DNA from: a virus
Virus record (IMG/VR): IMGVR_UViG_3300049489_000993
Coordinates: 25,457-89,456 of that record
Length of the DNA: 64,000 nucleotides
Reading direction: 5' to 3' (one strand)
Made by a program: the position numbers and the translations under genes
Shown here: positions 34,701-43,600 of the stretch, piece after piece
Layout: each line of letters opens with the position of its first letter
Numbering within the stretch: the stretch's first letter is position 1
Notes under the pieces: generated by a model
Told to the model about the DNA's origin: nothing
The model's database searches: none
What the model saw: only the letters and a program-made list of their open reading frames with translations

Positions 34701-36585
34701 CCACTTCGCTGAACAGGAGGTCCCGCAGAAACGATTCTTGCTCCGAGGCGGCGTGAAGGTCTTCCCGCAAAAGGCGCATGGCTTCTGTGTGGCTGACAAG
34801 CGTGTCTCCGGGCTTGAGGTCTTCGGCGTAGATCCAACCTCTCCCGGTGAAGAACGGATGGTGCGCCGAGCACGTCACAGACGTGCTGCCGTACCTTAGC
34901 TCGATGCGATTGGCAAAACCAGACCGCCGAAACGCGCCTAGAACTGGAGCCGGACCGAGAGCCGATAGGACAATGTCGCCGACTTGAATCTGATCGATAC
35001 GACGAGGGCCGGTCGGCGTGTCAACGAGCGTCTCAGGACCGAAGCATTCGTCGACAATCAGTGTATCAAAGCCCGCCGCTTTGAGATAGGGCATGAACTT
35101 CTCGAGGCTTTCGTAGTTGACCGTCACGAGATTCTTGCCCGAGAGGTCCATCAGGCCCTTCTCGCCGCCCGCGTGCATCGCCGCGAGGAACGCGGCAGGG
35201 TCATCGATCGACGCAAGGTCGGTGCCCTTCTTGCCTTTGCCCGTAAGCAGATCCTTGGACCGAAGCTCCTTCGCATCGAAGTGCCCTGGGAAGAACTTGT
35301 GGGCTTCTTGAATCCAAGTGCGGCGCACAACCTTCGGCACGACGACGATCGCCTTCTTGTTGTTCTTGGCGACCCACGCAAGCGCCTGAAGCGTTTTGCC
35401 AAGCCCCATTTCGTCGCCGACGATGGCGTTGCCGTCGTTGCCGTCGAGGAAGCGCACCATCGCGTTCTGGTACGGCTTGAGCGCAAAGCCTGGCGCGAGC
35501 TTGGCTTGCACCTCGGGAATCGGGGCCTCGGCGGCGGCTTTGTCGCGCGCGGCTTTGTCGGCGGCGTCTTTGATCTTGGGATCGAGCACGAACGTGAAGT
35601 GCGGGAGTGCGGCGCGGAGCTTCTCGAGCGCCTCCTCCATGAGCGCGTGCGAGAACGTGGAGCGGCTCCAGGTGCGGGGATCCGCTTCGATGATGCCGGT
35701 GAGCTTGCCGGTTTTGTTCGACATGATCTCGTTGAAGTCGCGTGAGAATGTCGAATAGAACACAAAGCGGCCGTCGTCCTCCTGCACAAGCGCGATCGTG
35801 TCGCGGGCGCGCTTGTTCACGATGGCCGAAGCGACTTCGTACACGTCGACGGGCCGTGGGGGCGTCGGCGGTTGTGCGACGGGCGTGGCAACGGGGGCCT
35901 GCTCCACGATCTCCGGCTTCTCGGGGATGTGGATCTTGATCCCACGCTTCTCGAGCGCCGCGACGTAGGCGCTTGGATCTTGCGCCACGGGGTGTGTCGG
36001 TGGGACCGTCTCGCGCGCGGCGGCACCGCGCTCCCCGTTCCAGCGGAACCCGTGCGTGCGGTGAATGTCCTTGAACGCGGCGAACTTGTCGCCGAGGTAC
36101 TGCGCCGTGCGGATGTGCAAGCCCCCGTTGGACGTCCACTGGCCGACGAGGTCGGCGTCCGCAGTTGCCGGCGGCGGGTCCGCGAGGCCCACGCGGATGA
36201 ACGCCTCGAGCCCGTAGTGCCCGACGAGCTGCCGGCGGTACTTGCGCAGCATCCGGCGCATGCGCTCGACGTCTCCGCGGGCGCTTCCCCACGACTGATA
36301 GTCGAGCTTGTTGAAGCCAATGTCGTTCTGCTCGCGGACCTCGTCGACGGAATGCAACGCGTCGCCCATGCGCTCGAGGAGAGCGACCGCTTCCGGGTCC
36401 GCGTGACGCTCCTTGAACTCGTGGTGCGCCTGCTTGTCCTCGACGACCTCCCACTCGCCCTTCGCGTTCTTGCGGTGGAGCTTGCCGTCGGCCCATTGGT
36501 GGACGGTGCCGGCGACAGCGGCTTCCGCTTTCGCGATGGCGTCCTCGACATACAGGCGGATGGGGCTGTCGGCAGAGTCACTCAT
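31705..36585 (-). CDS. SNF2 helicase / pyrophosphatase-like polyvalent protein with intein
   Basis: A 1626-residue polyvalent protein. I chose ATG 36585, which has GGAGG six bases upstream; ATG 36654, overlapping the MuF-like stop as ATGA, is the alternative. Residues about 1-350 form a unique N-terminal part with a Pro-rich linker. A SNF2-type helicase follows: motif I GDEMGLGKT near residue 390, the DExH box interrupted by a 299-residue intein (residues 514-812), motif III LMSGTAVKN, and motif VI QAEDRAHRIGQQ near 1093. A phage-type inorganic pyrophosphatase-like domain lies near 1332-1462 (FRGLHIHVENPAGS, DGDKVDVYVGPN). It sits between MuF-like and protease genes, so it may be injected with the DNA and act on host defences or DNA at entry; this is inferred from known polyvalent proteins. 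Confidence 0.85.
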   Translation of the reverse strand: MSDSADSPIRLYVEDAIAKAEAAVAGTVHQWADGKLHRKNAKGEWEVVEDKQAHHEFKERHADPEAVALLERMGDALHSVDEVREQNDIGFNKLDYQSWGSARGDVERMRRMLRKYRRQLVGHYGLEAFIRVGLADPPPATADADLVGQWTSNGGLHIRTAQYLGDKFAAFKDIHRTHGFRWNGERGAAARETVPPTHPVAQDPSAYVAALEKRGIKIHIPEKPEIVEQAPVATPVAQPPTPPRPVDVYEVASAIVNKRARDTIALVQEDDGRFVFYSTFSRDFNEIMSNKTGKLTGIIEADPRTWSRSTFSHALMEEALEKLRAALPHFTFVLDPKIKDAADKAARDKAAAEAPIPEVQAKLAPGFALKPYQNAMVRFLDGNDGNAIVGDEMGLGKTLQALAWVAKNNKKAIVVVPKVVRRTWIQEAHKFFPGHFDAKELRSKDLLTGKGKKGTDLASIDDPAAFLAAMHAGGEKGLMDLSGKNLVTVNYESLEKFMPYLKAAGFDTLIVDECFGPETLVDTPTGPRRIDQIQVGDIVLSALGPAPVLGAFRRSGFANRIELRYGSTSVTCSAHHPFFTGRGWIYAEDLKPGDTLVSHTEAMRLLREDLHAASEQESFLRDLLFSEVEDEPSGLREEPDDAGREGCSAGGEYWEEEPGVLGADEGEQPDAQCRDARQGVGVAQGDGLEADGAQRQRYGTDRSRANATRGARPSVEVESRDQPWSATARLSHQLQSRPRIGRSEAQRRSGWLLALVSERPGFQERGEVAGVRVGDVTVHQSGSYPGNEAGHYYDLKVAGHPSFSVGGVLVHNSHRAKNPKAKTTKAIQSVAKITQHHILMSGTAVKNRKDELFTQLEMVVPGLWGSAKELKGATHGAAWNKMRPHYLARTKAEVLKDLPPKQTTISTLYAPGAPDIGEVREPKPPPPGATERQKAAYAKAAEDFRESRRDEENDADLYAEAVGEYGAGGRGAPSTSVGEYSRIRGQLALAKAPATVEMVKEILGSSDSKVLVFSESVAAAKAIVAELGDEAILHYGQQSDDVREAAKAEFMREGSPKRVFVSTRPSLAVGATLTAADKVVFNDLPWTAADIGQAEDRAHRIGQQNAVNIYWVVAEDNKFDENVTAILRRKYDLAAKINQGKQISPAEREWMEKPLAMADVLAKIQGKAVEPPPSTPSAAPTTPIADATRTLEAVAAPPPAPAPAQSPPTQPAPGDFKSHTDGSGAEETVTLASGVKVFLSYVAGKATARRVGGGATEGMDPREHKRKYGRDDAAIKRALTAFEKRVAALGPEWHAAHNAVYGRQETPAAHPIPDPATKLTASAPPPPQGQLSLFKADIRFRGLHIHVENPAGSTRQWFDEHTGEHGETEMQFPYGEIHRTEGLDGDKVDVYVGPNENAENVYVVHQMKKRGPNGAFADEDEDKVMLGFPSQSEAVAAYLTHYSDPRFLGGVTVFPFEEFVERLQGTRQDARALEVPRTYPDAQKSDPDALQALANNPTRLTMMSWLGNQDAPKKQRPPSNMQAADSIRLTLKAKKDKRKKDKQKEADARERFKAGADRFRPLFVRVEREPPTTEGYVPQTLRDLREGARAGSKRNHARAEQEMERRRAIPPLHDALRMLGESDDDG
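34150..35046 (-). mobile_element. Intein in the helicase DExH box
   Basis: A 299-codon in-frame insertion. It starts with Cys (block A: CFGPETLVDTPTG, then IDQIQVGDIVLS), has a block B-like VTCSAHHPFFT and GWIYAEDLKPGDTL, and ends YDLKVAGHPSFSV then GVLVHN before Ser+1. Removing it restores VDE-SHRAKN, a SNF2 DESH box. The linker between the splicing halves carries no in-frame LAGLIDADG; instead a separate nuclease gene overlaps it in another frame. The DNA looks less GC-rich than its surroundings around 34150-34400. Confidence 0.9.
34158..34799 (-). CDS. Vsr/DUF559-like homing endonuclease nested out of frame in intein
   Basis: A 213-residue protein encoded entirely inside the intein DNA, in the +1 frame. 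It starts at TTG 34799, with GGAG six bases before it, and ends within the intein's terminal VLVHN codons. Domains in order: a zinc motif (CAFC, then FCGTSC, residues 8-29); NUMOD3-like DNA-binding repeats (MTPEGKAALRAANIGKK, then SAETRAKASASLKAMG); and a Vsr/DUF559 PD-(D/E)xK nuclease (YKADLALVDRKLSVEVDG, then LRELGWATLRFTNREV). This layout is seen in free-standing homing endonucleases such as the I-Bth0305I family. It would cut intein-free alleles to spread the element. Confidence 0.85.
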   Translation of the reverse strand: MSATQKPCAFCGKTFTPPRSKNRFCGTSCSAKWRMSRPGYAKSLMTPEGKAALRAANIGKKSPACSARMRANNPMRSAETRAKASASLKAMGWKPTVRRGNGTGPTEAERTLLEALGPPWKWNHAISLGRRQPGYPTNYKADLALVDRKLSVEVDGFSHLSRKGQDFKKEEKLRELGWATLRFTNREVTQETKRVTTTISRWLGTHPSPSVAS

Positions 36586-36650
36586 ACGGGGCCTCCGCGT
36601 CGGAAACCCTAACGAGCTTGGACCTATAGTCTCAAGCGTGAGACGTCCAG

Positions 36651-37751
36651 TCATGGGGTAGCCTTCCACAGTAGGAGCTTGGGCGGTTCCGTCCAGCGTT
36701 TGCGGCGAGGGCTCTTGGGGACATCTTCGGCGGTCGCGGACGCCGGTGGGTGGAATGTGCCTATGGGCTCGCCGACTTTGAGCCCGGTGCTGTGGCCGGC
36801 GCGCTTGCGCCCGGCTTGGACCGATTGCCCTTTGGGGAGCATGCGGGCGCCGCGGCCTTCGCTCTTGGCGGTCTCTGCTTCGTCCTCGCTCTCGGCGGGG
36901 GCTTCTGGTACTAGCTCACCATTGAGCCAGCGTAACCCCTTGGAAACGCTCACCATTTCGCAGGCACACCAAGGATGAACTCCCTCAACCGTGGCGCGCA
37001 GGTTCTTGCCCTTGCGCCCGACATTGGAGCCGTGGGCACGCAGCTCGCCGATCGTGAAGATGCGTGGGTTGCCGTTGGCGTCCAGGTACGCGGCTCGGCA
37101 CGCGCTACAGGCCCCTGGGGAAGGGATCTTGCTCACGCCCGCCCCGGAGCCGCCCCGTTTCTCGATCGTGGCTGCAATGCCTTCCTGCATCGCGTTGTTG
37201 ACCTCCGTGGTGGCGATGCGCTGCCAGTCGCGAGTCCAGTTGCCCATGGAGTGCCCGAGGTCGCTCTTGAGCTGCTCGATGGTTTCGCGTTTGGCGATGG
37301 CGGCGGCGGTCTTGTCGCGGATGATCTCTACCATCCGCTCCGGCGTGAGGTTGGCCTCGGCGCCGGTGACCTCGGCCATGACCTGCCCGGCGACGCGCGC
37401 GCCGAGCCCGACCACGTACTGCCCCGCGTGCTTCTGCGCCATGTCGACCGAGGCGCGCTCTTGCTCTGACAGGGCGAGCGGGAGCTTGTTCTCCGCAACG
37501 AGCTGGGCGACCTCGGCGACGGTCTTGGTGGCGAGCTTGGGGTCACGCAGGATGGCCAAGAGCTGCCCATAGGCGAAGGGGTCTCGGATCAAGTCCTCGG
37601 AGGAGGGCACCTTGATGCCGGCGGCTTGGAGGTCTTTCAGGAGATCGGGCGGGAGCGAGCGTGCGCCGAATACGGCGAGGGCGATGGCGGCGTGGTGGCG
37701 GGCAATGGTCGCGCGCACCCGTTCGAGTTGTTCCGCCGACCACAAGGGCAT
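36651..37751 (-). CDS. MuF-like minor head protein
   Basis: A 366-residue protein. The central part has the Mu gpF/SPP1 gp7 pattern: a helix ending WQRIATTEVNNAMQEGIA, then SKIPSPGACSACRAAYLD and a closing VEGVHPWCACEMV. These Cys/His positions are typical of the phage head-morphogenesis domain. The Lys/Arg/Pro-rich C-terminus is probably disordered. The gene follows the portal set and would act in early head assembly at the portal vertex. Confidence 0.85.
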   Translation of the reverse strand: MPLWSAEQLERVRATIARHHAAIALAVFGARSLPPDLLKDLQAAGIKVPSSEDLIRDPFAYGQLLAILRDPKLATKTVAEVAQLVAENKLPLALSEQERASVDMAQKHAGQYVVGLGARVAGQVMAEVTGAEANLTPERMVEIIRDKTAAAIAKRETIEQLKSDLGHSMGNWTRDWQRIATTEVNNAMQEGIAATIEKRGGSGAGVSKIPSPGACSACRAAYLDANGNPRIFTIGELRAHGSNVGRKGKNLRATVEGVHPWCACEMVSVSKGLRWLNGELVPEAPAESEDEAETAKSEGRGARMLPKGQSVQAGRKRAGHSTGLKVGEPIGTFHPPASATAEDVPKSPRRKRWTEPPKLLLWKATP

Positions 37752-37778
37752 TTGGCGCGCTCCCAGCCGCTTTGTGGG

Positions 37779-38042
37779 CTACTCGGCGAGGATCTTCGCG
37801 ATGTCGTCCACCATGCGGCCCAGCATGGTCTCGTACAGGGCCGCGCTTCGATCGACGAGGGTTTGTGGCATGCGATGGCGCAGGCGCTTGGGCTCGCGCT
37901 CAGCCTTCTCGATCGCGCCGTGGTCGCCATGCCCATGGACGTCGACGCCGAGATGGCACGCAACGGCGGCAACGAGCTTCGCCCGCACACCGAGGTTGCC
38001 CTCAGTGCCGGGCGGCAGTTCGATCGTGACGCGCGCCTGCAT
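37779..38042 (-). CDS. Hypothetical small protein
   Basis: An 87-residue protein starting MQARVTIELPPGTEGN. A His-rich centre (HLGVDVHGHGDHGAIEKAE) could bind a metal; the rest is a charged helix. It lies between the MuF-like gene and a small structural gene. No family recognised. Confidence 0.6.
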   Translation of the reverse strand: MQARVTIELPPGTEGNLGVRAKLVAAVACHLGVDVHGHGDHGAIEKAEREPKRLRHRMPQTLVDRSAALYETMLGRMVDDIAKILAE

Positions 38043-38051
38043 GGCGCCTGG

Positions 38052-38468
38052 CTACGCGTACCGCTTGGCGATACGCGCTTCCACCGAGAGGTCAGCAACG
38101 GCGGTGGCCACCGTGCCGGTCTCGACGGTAATGACGTCGCCCGCGACGATGCTCGCGACGGCGTCTGAGAGCGGGAGCGCGATCTTGACGGTCCCGTCGG
38201 CGTCCGCGTTGTCGATGGACGCGACCGCGGCAAGAATCGAACTTCCGTTCTTCTTGACGTCGATCACGGTCGCCGATGCCGAGCCGCAATCGCGAGCGCG
38301 CACGACGACCTCCCTGAAGGCCAGCGGGCCACGAGCGACCATGGCGAACAGGATGTCGCTGGCCGACGGCGCCGTCTTCTCGTGCAACATGATGCTCTCC
38401 GAGAAGTCTTCGGCGCCTTGCACAGAATCAGCGTGCTCGGCGGGGGTGAGGGTGGTTTTCAGGGCCAT
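38052..38468 (-). CDS. Hypothetical structural protein
   Basis: A 138-residue protein. The ATG at 38468 is preceded by AGGAGACGCAG; the longer upstream frame reads poorly. A helical start (MALKTTLTPAEHADSVQGAE) is followed by a beta-rich body (REVVVRARDCGSASATVIDV, ITVETGTVATAVADLSVEAR), like small capsid decoration or head-fibre proteins. Not recognised. Confidence 0.6.
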   Translation of the reverse strand: MALKTTLTPAEHADSVQGAEDFSESIMLHEKTAPSASDILFAMVARGPLAFREVVVRARDCGSASATVIDVKKNGSSILAAVASIDNADADGTVKIALPLSDAVASIVAGDVITVETGTVATAVADLSVEARIAKRYA

Positions 38469-38511
38469 GTCTGCGTCTCCTTTGTGACGTGTGTGTTCTG
38501 CGATCCAGCCG

Positions 38512-38889
38512 CTACACGCCCGCCACGGCATATAGCACGAGCGCATCGGCTGCGCCGGGGTTCGAGAGCAAGACCTGGGTCGCGGCGCCTTCGAGGTGAA
38601 ACACCCCGCGGCCACCCGGTCCCTTTTTCAGTTGGATCACCTGGGATCCGCCATTGAGCTTCAAGGTGAGGTCTTGGTCGAAGAGGATGAACAGGAACCC
38701 GGCCGTTGTGACGCCGCCAAACGGGAGCGCGATGTCGACGGCCGCGGCGGCCACTTTCAGGGCGCCGTCATTCTCCTCGGCGACCACGGCGGCGGTGTCT
38801 TCCACGCGCGCGAACGTGTTGTCGAACAGCTTTTCGGCGCCGGCCGCGTCGTTCGTCACGAGAAGTTGGATCGACCGCAGGAGCTTCAC
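38512..38889 (-). CDS. Hypothetical structural protein
   Basis: A 125-residue beta-rich protein (LPFGGVTTAGFLFILFDQDL, LKLNGGSQVIQLKKGPGG, GVFHLEGAATQVLLSN) with a jelly-roll-like look. It overlaps the portal stop by ATGA. A virion component is likely from context, but no family is recognised. Confidence 0.6.
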   Translation of the reverse strand: MKLLRSIQLLVTNDAAGAEKLFDNTFARVEDTAAVVAEENDGALKVAAAAVDIALPFGGVTTAGFLFILFDQDLTLKLNGGSQVIQLKKGPGGRGVFHLEGAATQVLLSNPGAADALVLYAVAGV

Positions 38890-40619
38890 ACGTCCACCAA
38901 GATCGTCATGGCCCGCGCCTGTTGCGGGGAGAGCCCAAACGACTTCTGAACGCCATCGTCCTCGGCGCCTGGTTCTTGGTCAACCTCCCGATCCGCGGCG
39001 CCCGCGTTGCCCTCTGAGTCGTCCTGGGAGCCGTCTTCACTGTCACCGAGCTGGCCTTGGTCCATATTGGGCGAGCCGGGGATGCCCATGCCCATCCCGC
39101 CCGCGCCCTGTTGGGCGGCTTGCTCGCGAGCTTGTGCCCATTGAATCCACGTCGGATTCAGGATGACGTCGCCCTGATCTTTGGGAAGCGGTTGCAGGCC
39201 CCGCTCTTTGCGCGCCTCGTTCACGGTCTTGACCGAGGAGACTTCTTTGGCTTGCAGCTCGATCAACGCTTCCGCATCGCGGGCGTTGATACCTGCGAAC
39301 TCGAGCTTGAACCGGTCATCCAAGTGTCGAACGACCTTGTCGTTCATCTGCTCTACGAAGAACTTGGCCAGCGGAACGAGGCCCTTGTCGCGTGAGTATT
39401 TGAGCTTCGATTCCTGCGAGCCCTCACTCATGGAGGACGATTGCCCGGTGTTGCCGAACTGAAAGCCGATCTCCTCGGGGGCGATTTGGTAGACGGCGCA
39501 ACTGACTTTCAGGAGCCAATCAATCCATCCTGAAAACTCCATGTCCCGGTTGCTCTGCTGCATGTTGATCCATTGAACGTCCTCAGCGTTCAACACGGGA
39601 GTGCGAAAAGCGTTCTGCACGCCGGTGATCATCGAGTACCAGTTACGCCGAAATGCAATCAGCTCCTTCTCGGGCACCGCGCCTTTGAAGTTGAGAAGGC
39701 CCTTGGCCACGCTGCCCTGCGTGAAAAACTTGGCGTTGTAGTCGACGCCCCATAGCATCGCGGTAACGATCGTAATGAGCGTTTCTAGCTCGCTCTGCCC
39801 ATAGCCGCTGTAGCGGATGTCGCTGCGGGGGTTGCGCACGCCGAAGATGAGGTCTTCCTCGGTGAACTCGGCGATGATCGTGTTGTCGTAGACCTGCACG
39901 TATTGGATCGAGTCGTCGATGTAATCGACCTCGTCAAGAGTGTCAGAAATACGAATGGTGCTGGCGTCGAGCGCGCGCCAGTAAGCGGGGTATTCGCCGT
40001 CCTTTGACTGTATGATTTCAGCGCAAAACTGATCGTAGACCATGCTGTCGTAGACGCTCTTGCGGATGAAAGCGCCAAAGCGGTCGCGCTTGATCTTCAG
40101 CTCGGGATGCCCGCAGGAGACAATCCAGCGCGAGATTTCGTCGGCGCGTTTTTGGAGCTTGGCGGACATCTCGGCGCGGCGGTCTTTCAAGACCACCTTG
40201 AACCCCACACCGTGCTCGTCGGGTTGTGGGTCGGCGAAGGCCGCCATTTGGTTCAGACGGGTCTGAACGATCGCCATGATGGGCGTGCATCGGCGGGCCA
40301 TCTCGTTGAGCGTGCGGAACGTGATGGCGGTGGGGCGCTCGCGAAAGCCCATTTGGTCGAGGGCGGTGAAGGGGTCGTAAAGCAGGCCCTTGGGGTCTTG
40401 GGCGATGTTCTGGGAGAGCTTGGCGCGCTTGTCTCCGTCGGCCTCTGCGGACTTGGCGAGCTGGCCGAGGATGGTGGGGCCGAGGTGTCGATGTACCTCG
40501 GCGTCCACGAGGCGCCCCACTAGCTCGCCGGTGGCGTCGTGAATGGCTTGTGGCAGGCGGGATTCAAAGCTCTTGGCGATGAGAGCTTGGATCTCCTCAG
40601 GCTTGGCCAACTCCTTCAC
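38886..40619 (-). CDS. Portal protein
   Basis: A 577-residue portal. Key parts are MARRCTPIMAIVQTRLNQMA at the N-terminal clip/wing; YWRALDASTIRISDTL and EDLIFGVRNPRSDIR in the wing/stem; MLWGVDYNAKFFTQGSVAKG; and YQIAPEEIGF-FGNTGQ in the crown, all typical of the HK97/Mu-type portal fold. The C-terminus is Gln/Gly/Asp-rich. It forms the dodecameric DNA entry channel at one head vertex. It lies downstream of the terminase, with polyvalent proteins between. Confidence 0.9.
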   Translation of the reverse strand: MKELAKPEEIQALIAKSFESRLPQAIHDATGELVGRLVDAEVHRHLGPTILGQLAKSAEADGDKRAKLSQNIAQDPKGLLYDPFTALDQMGFRERPTAITFRTLNEMARRCTPIMAIVQTRLNQMAAFADPQPDEHGVGFKVVLKDRRAEMSAKLQKRADEISRWIVSCGHPELKIKRDRFGAFIRKSVYDSMVYDQFCAEIIQSKDGEYPAYWRALDASTIRISDTLDEVDYIDDSIQYVQVYDNTIIAEFTEEDLIFGVRNPRSDIRYSGYGQSELETLITIVTAMLWGVDYNAKFFTQGSVAKGLLNFKGAVPEKELIAFRRNWYSMITGVQNAFRTPVLNAEDVQWINMQQSNRDMEFSGWIDWLLKVSCAVYQIAPEEIGFQFGNTGQSSSMSEGSQESKLKYSRDKGLVPLAKFFVEQMNDKVVRHLDDRFKLEFAGINARDAEALIELQAKEVSSVKTVNEARKERGLQPLPKDQGDVILNPTWIQWAQAREQAAQQGAGGMGMGIPGSPNMDQGQLGDSEDGSQDDSEGNAGAADREVDQEPGAEDDGVQKSFGLSPQQARAMTILVDV

Positions 40620-40627
40620 GCGGTACC

Positions 40628-43600
40628 TCAGTCGTCAGAGCGCGCAGCGTACAGCACGACGGCGGATGCGGGCCGGCGAATCGTCGCCCGTGTCACCAAA
40701 GGGGGTGCGGGCGCATCGACGCTCACGAAGCGTTCTGTGGAGCGGAGAGTAGGTCGCGCGGTGGCGTCGTGGGCTGTGCGGTCGATGGCGAGGGCGTCCC
40801 AGACACCAGACTTGGGCGGTGGGCCGGCTTGGCGGTCGTGTCCGACGTAGGTCACCGGGGCTTGGATCGGAGCCTCACTCTTCACCACGACGCCCGGTTT
40901 CTTGGCGGCCTTCTTGGGAGTCGGGGCAGCCTTGTGCATCTGCGCGCCGCAGCCTTTGCAGAGGTCGTCGCCGGCCTTGCACGCCTTGCCGTACGAGGGG
41001 CAGGACGGCGCGGCGGCCTTCAAGAGATCGAGCGCCTCTGCGTGCGCGGATTTGCCCATCGTGTTGACCAGTGCTTGGCGCGCATCGCGGTGTGAAACTG
41101 CGGCGTGTATACCCTTCGCATCTCCATTGGCATGAGCGAGCAATGCCTCGACCACCGATTCCGGCGCTGTGCCCTCTAGGTCACGCCACAACGATCCGGT
41201 GGTCCACGGTCCCTCGCGCATACGCGCGGTCGCCGTATCGAGCGCCGCTAGCTCGGCCGTGTCGTTCTCAGCTCGCGCCGTCGCGCGGAAGGTATCGAGG
41301 GCCCGCACCGTCGCCGCGCGGAGACGCTCAGCGCGCTGCAAGATCACCGCCGAACGTCCATAGCGATCGTCTACAGACTGTAGGGGGGACAGGGTACCGG
41401 CTACCTTGGATTCCTGCGGGGCTGGGGGTGTCGTAATCTGCTCCGCGGCGGCCTGTGCTGCCGCCCTGCTCTCATGTTCGACCGCGCGATCAGCAAACGG
41501 CTGCGAATGCTTCATGCCCCCGGTCGAGCCCGCGGCTTCCGGGTGGTTGAACGCCTTTTCCGCCTTGCGGTGCTCCTTCGCTGCCGCCGCGTGGTCCGCC
41601 GGTGCGCCGCTCGCGTTCGCCTTCACCGACGCCGACATCGCGATCTTCGCCTGCTCGTGCGCGGCGCCCCGATGGTGCTCGCCAGCGGCGAGGTCATGCT
41701 TCGTCGCCGCCGCCGCATGCTTCTTCGCCAACCGCTTGTCCCCGGCGTCGGTTGCGTGAAGGGCGGCCGTCTGGTGCGTATTGCGGGCGTCTTCGTGGGC
41801 GTAGGCCGCATCTTTGTGCGCGGCATGCGGGTCCATCGTCGGCGTAATGCCCTCGCCTGCTTGGCGGTTGGACGTCGCCACGGCGGTGTGTGCGTAGTCG
41901 TCGGCGTAGGCGGCGCCCCCCGATTTTGAATCAGCGGCGATGCCATATGCCTTCGCCTTCTGCTTTGCGACCTTCGCTTTGTTCTCCTCGATCTTCGCAG
42001 CGAGCGAGCCCTTCGCCGGCGAGCCGTCCGGGTTCGTGTTGGGCTTGAGCTTCATCTTCTTGCGCGAGGCGTTGTACGCAAGGTGCGCGTCAAGGGCCTC
42101 CTGCGACGCGGATTTCCCCTTCGGGGCGTCCTGCGCGTCGGGCTTCCCTGCGGAGCGCATGTGATTATGGGCCTCTGCCACTCCCCGGTGTTCCTGCGCG
42201 CCGTTGAGCGCCGCTGTACGGTCGTGGGGAGTGACGCCAGGCTGCTTGGCGATGGCCTCGTGGGTCATCTCGGCGTCTTTGTGCGCGGCGAACGCCTTGG
42301 TGTGATCGGCGGCGCTACCGGACGCCGACGCAGTCGCGGACGCCGCGTGCGCTGCCTCTCGCTGCGTGCGGGCGCGGTCTTTCAGCTCGGCGGTGAACGC
42401 CGCCTGGCCCTGCGCCCTCTTGACCATGTCTTCGTTCGCATAGCCGGTGTGCTTGTTCGCTTTCTTCTCGTGAAGCTCGGCGGCGCCGGGAAGGCTCGCC
42501 TCGCGCGCGCGGGATGCGGCTTCCTCGTGGGCCTTGGCGGCGTCTTGGTGCTCTTGGGTCGCGGAGCCCGTCTTGCCCGCCTCGCTCGCGTGCGCGTAGG
42601 CGCTCGCTTGCTGCGCCTTCTGCGCCAGCTCCGCATAGGCGTGCTTGGCGATCGCCGTCTTTCCGGCCGATTCATGCGCCAGCGCCTCTTTGCGGCGCCC
42701 CGCGTCGTCGTAGGCACGCGATGCGTCAAAGTGCGCGCGAGCGGCCGTCGCGAAATGATCTTTTGCCCTCCCGAGGTCATCCGCCGACGCGATGTCCGTG
42801 CGCGAGCCGGGGTTGGCGATGGCATTGCCTTCGCCGTGGGCTTCGTGGGCCACCTTCGCGTGCGTATCGCCTGTCGGCTTGGCCGCGGCTTCACGGCGCA
42901 TGACCTCGGGATTGAGCTTGTACGCCGTGGCGTGGTGATCGTCCGAAGCTTCCTTGTGGAGCCGCTTGGCCTTCTCGTCTCCCGCGGCCTGCGCCTCGAC
43001 CATCGCATCGGTGTGTGCGTGCCCGGCTGCGGCGTGTGCCTCGTGTGACGGGTGCAATGCGGCGGCGTTCGAGGCCACCACTGCGGCTTGTGCGGTGCGC
43101 TCGTAGGCGGAACCGCGAGGTCCACCCTTTGGAGCCGCGTAGGTATATTTGTAGTTGCCGGGCACGCCCGTTCGCTTCACGTACGTGTGCGAGCCCGAGC
43201 TTCCGCCGCCACCTTTGCCGCCACCGCCCCCACCGAACAGGCCGAGCTGGGCCGCCTTCAAGAGGTCGGCAGCTTCGTTCGTCAGGGACTTGGCCGTCGA
43301 GCGTTGCTGCAACAGGTACATGAGCGTCTCCACTTCGTCGGCCATCCCCTGGAGTAGGTTTTCCAGCCCTGCGCTTTGGTTCTTGGCGGCAACGTACGCC
43401 GCTTCGACGAGCGCCTTGTACGAGCGCAGCTCGGCGAGCATCGCGATCGGAAACGACGCGGGGTCGCTCGGGGAGGTCATGCTCGCGAGGGCAGCCGAGG
43501 TGGCTTGCGCCTGGCGCGCGGCTTCCACTGACTGTGGCTCGCCGGAGAGCCCCACAAGCTTCTCGGCCAGCGGGTCGATGAAGGAGTAGAGCTTCTCGTA

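Noticed and set aside
34158-34799. The nested nuclease as a frameshift sequencing error of an in-frame intein nuclease
   Set aside because: The intein splicing blocks on both sides stay in one frame without any indel. The nuclease has its own start with a ribosome site and its own stop before the intein end. Two compensating errors would be needed.
35201-36496. 431-codon minus-strand frame inside the helicase N-terminus
   Set aside because: It reads as Arg/Pro/Gly-rich shadow and, unlike the intein-nested nuclease, shows no recognisable motif.
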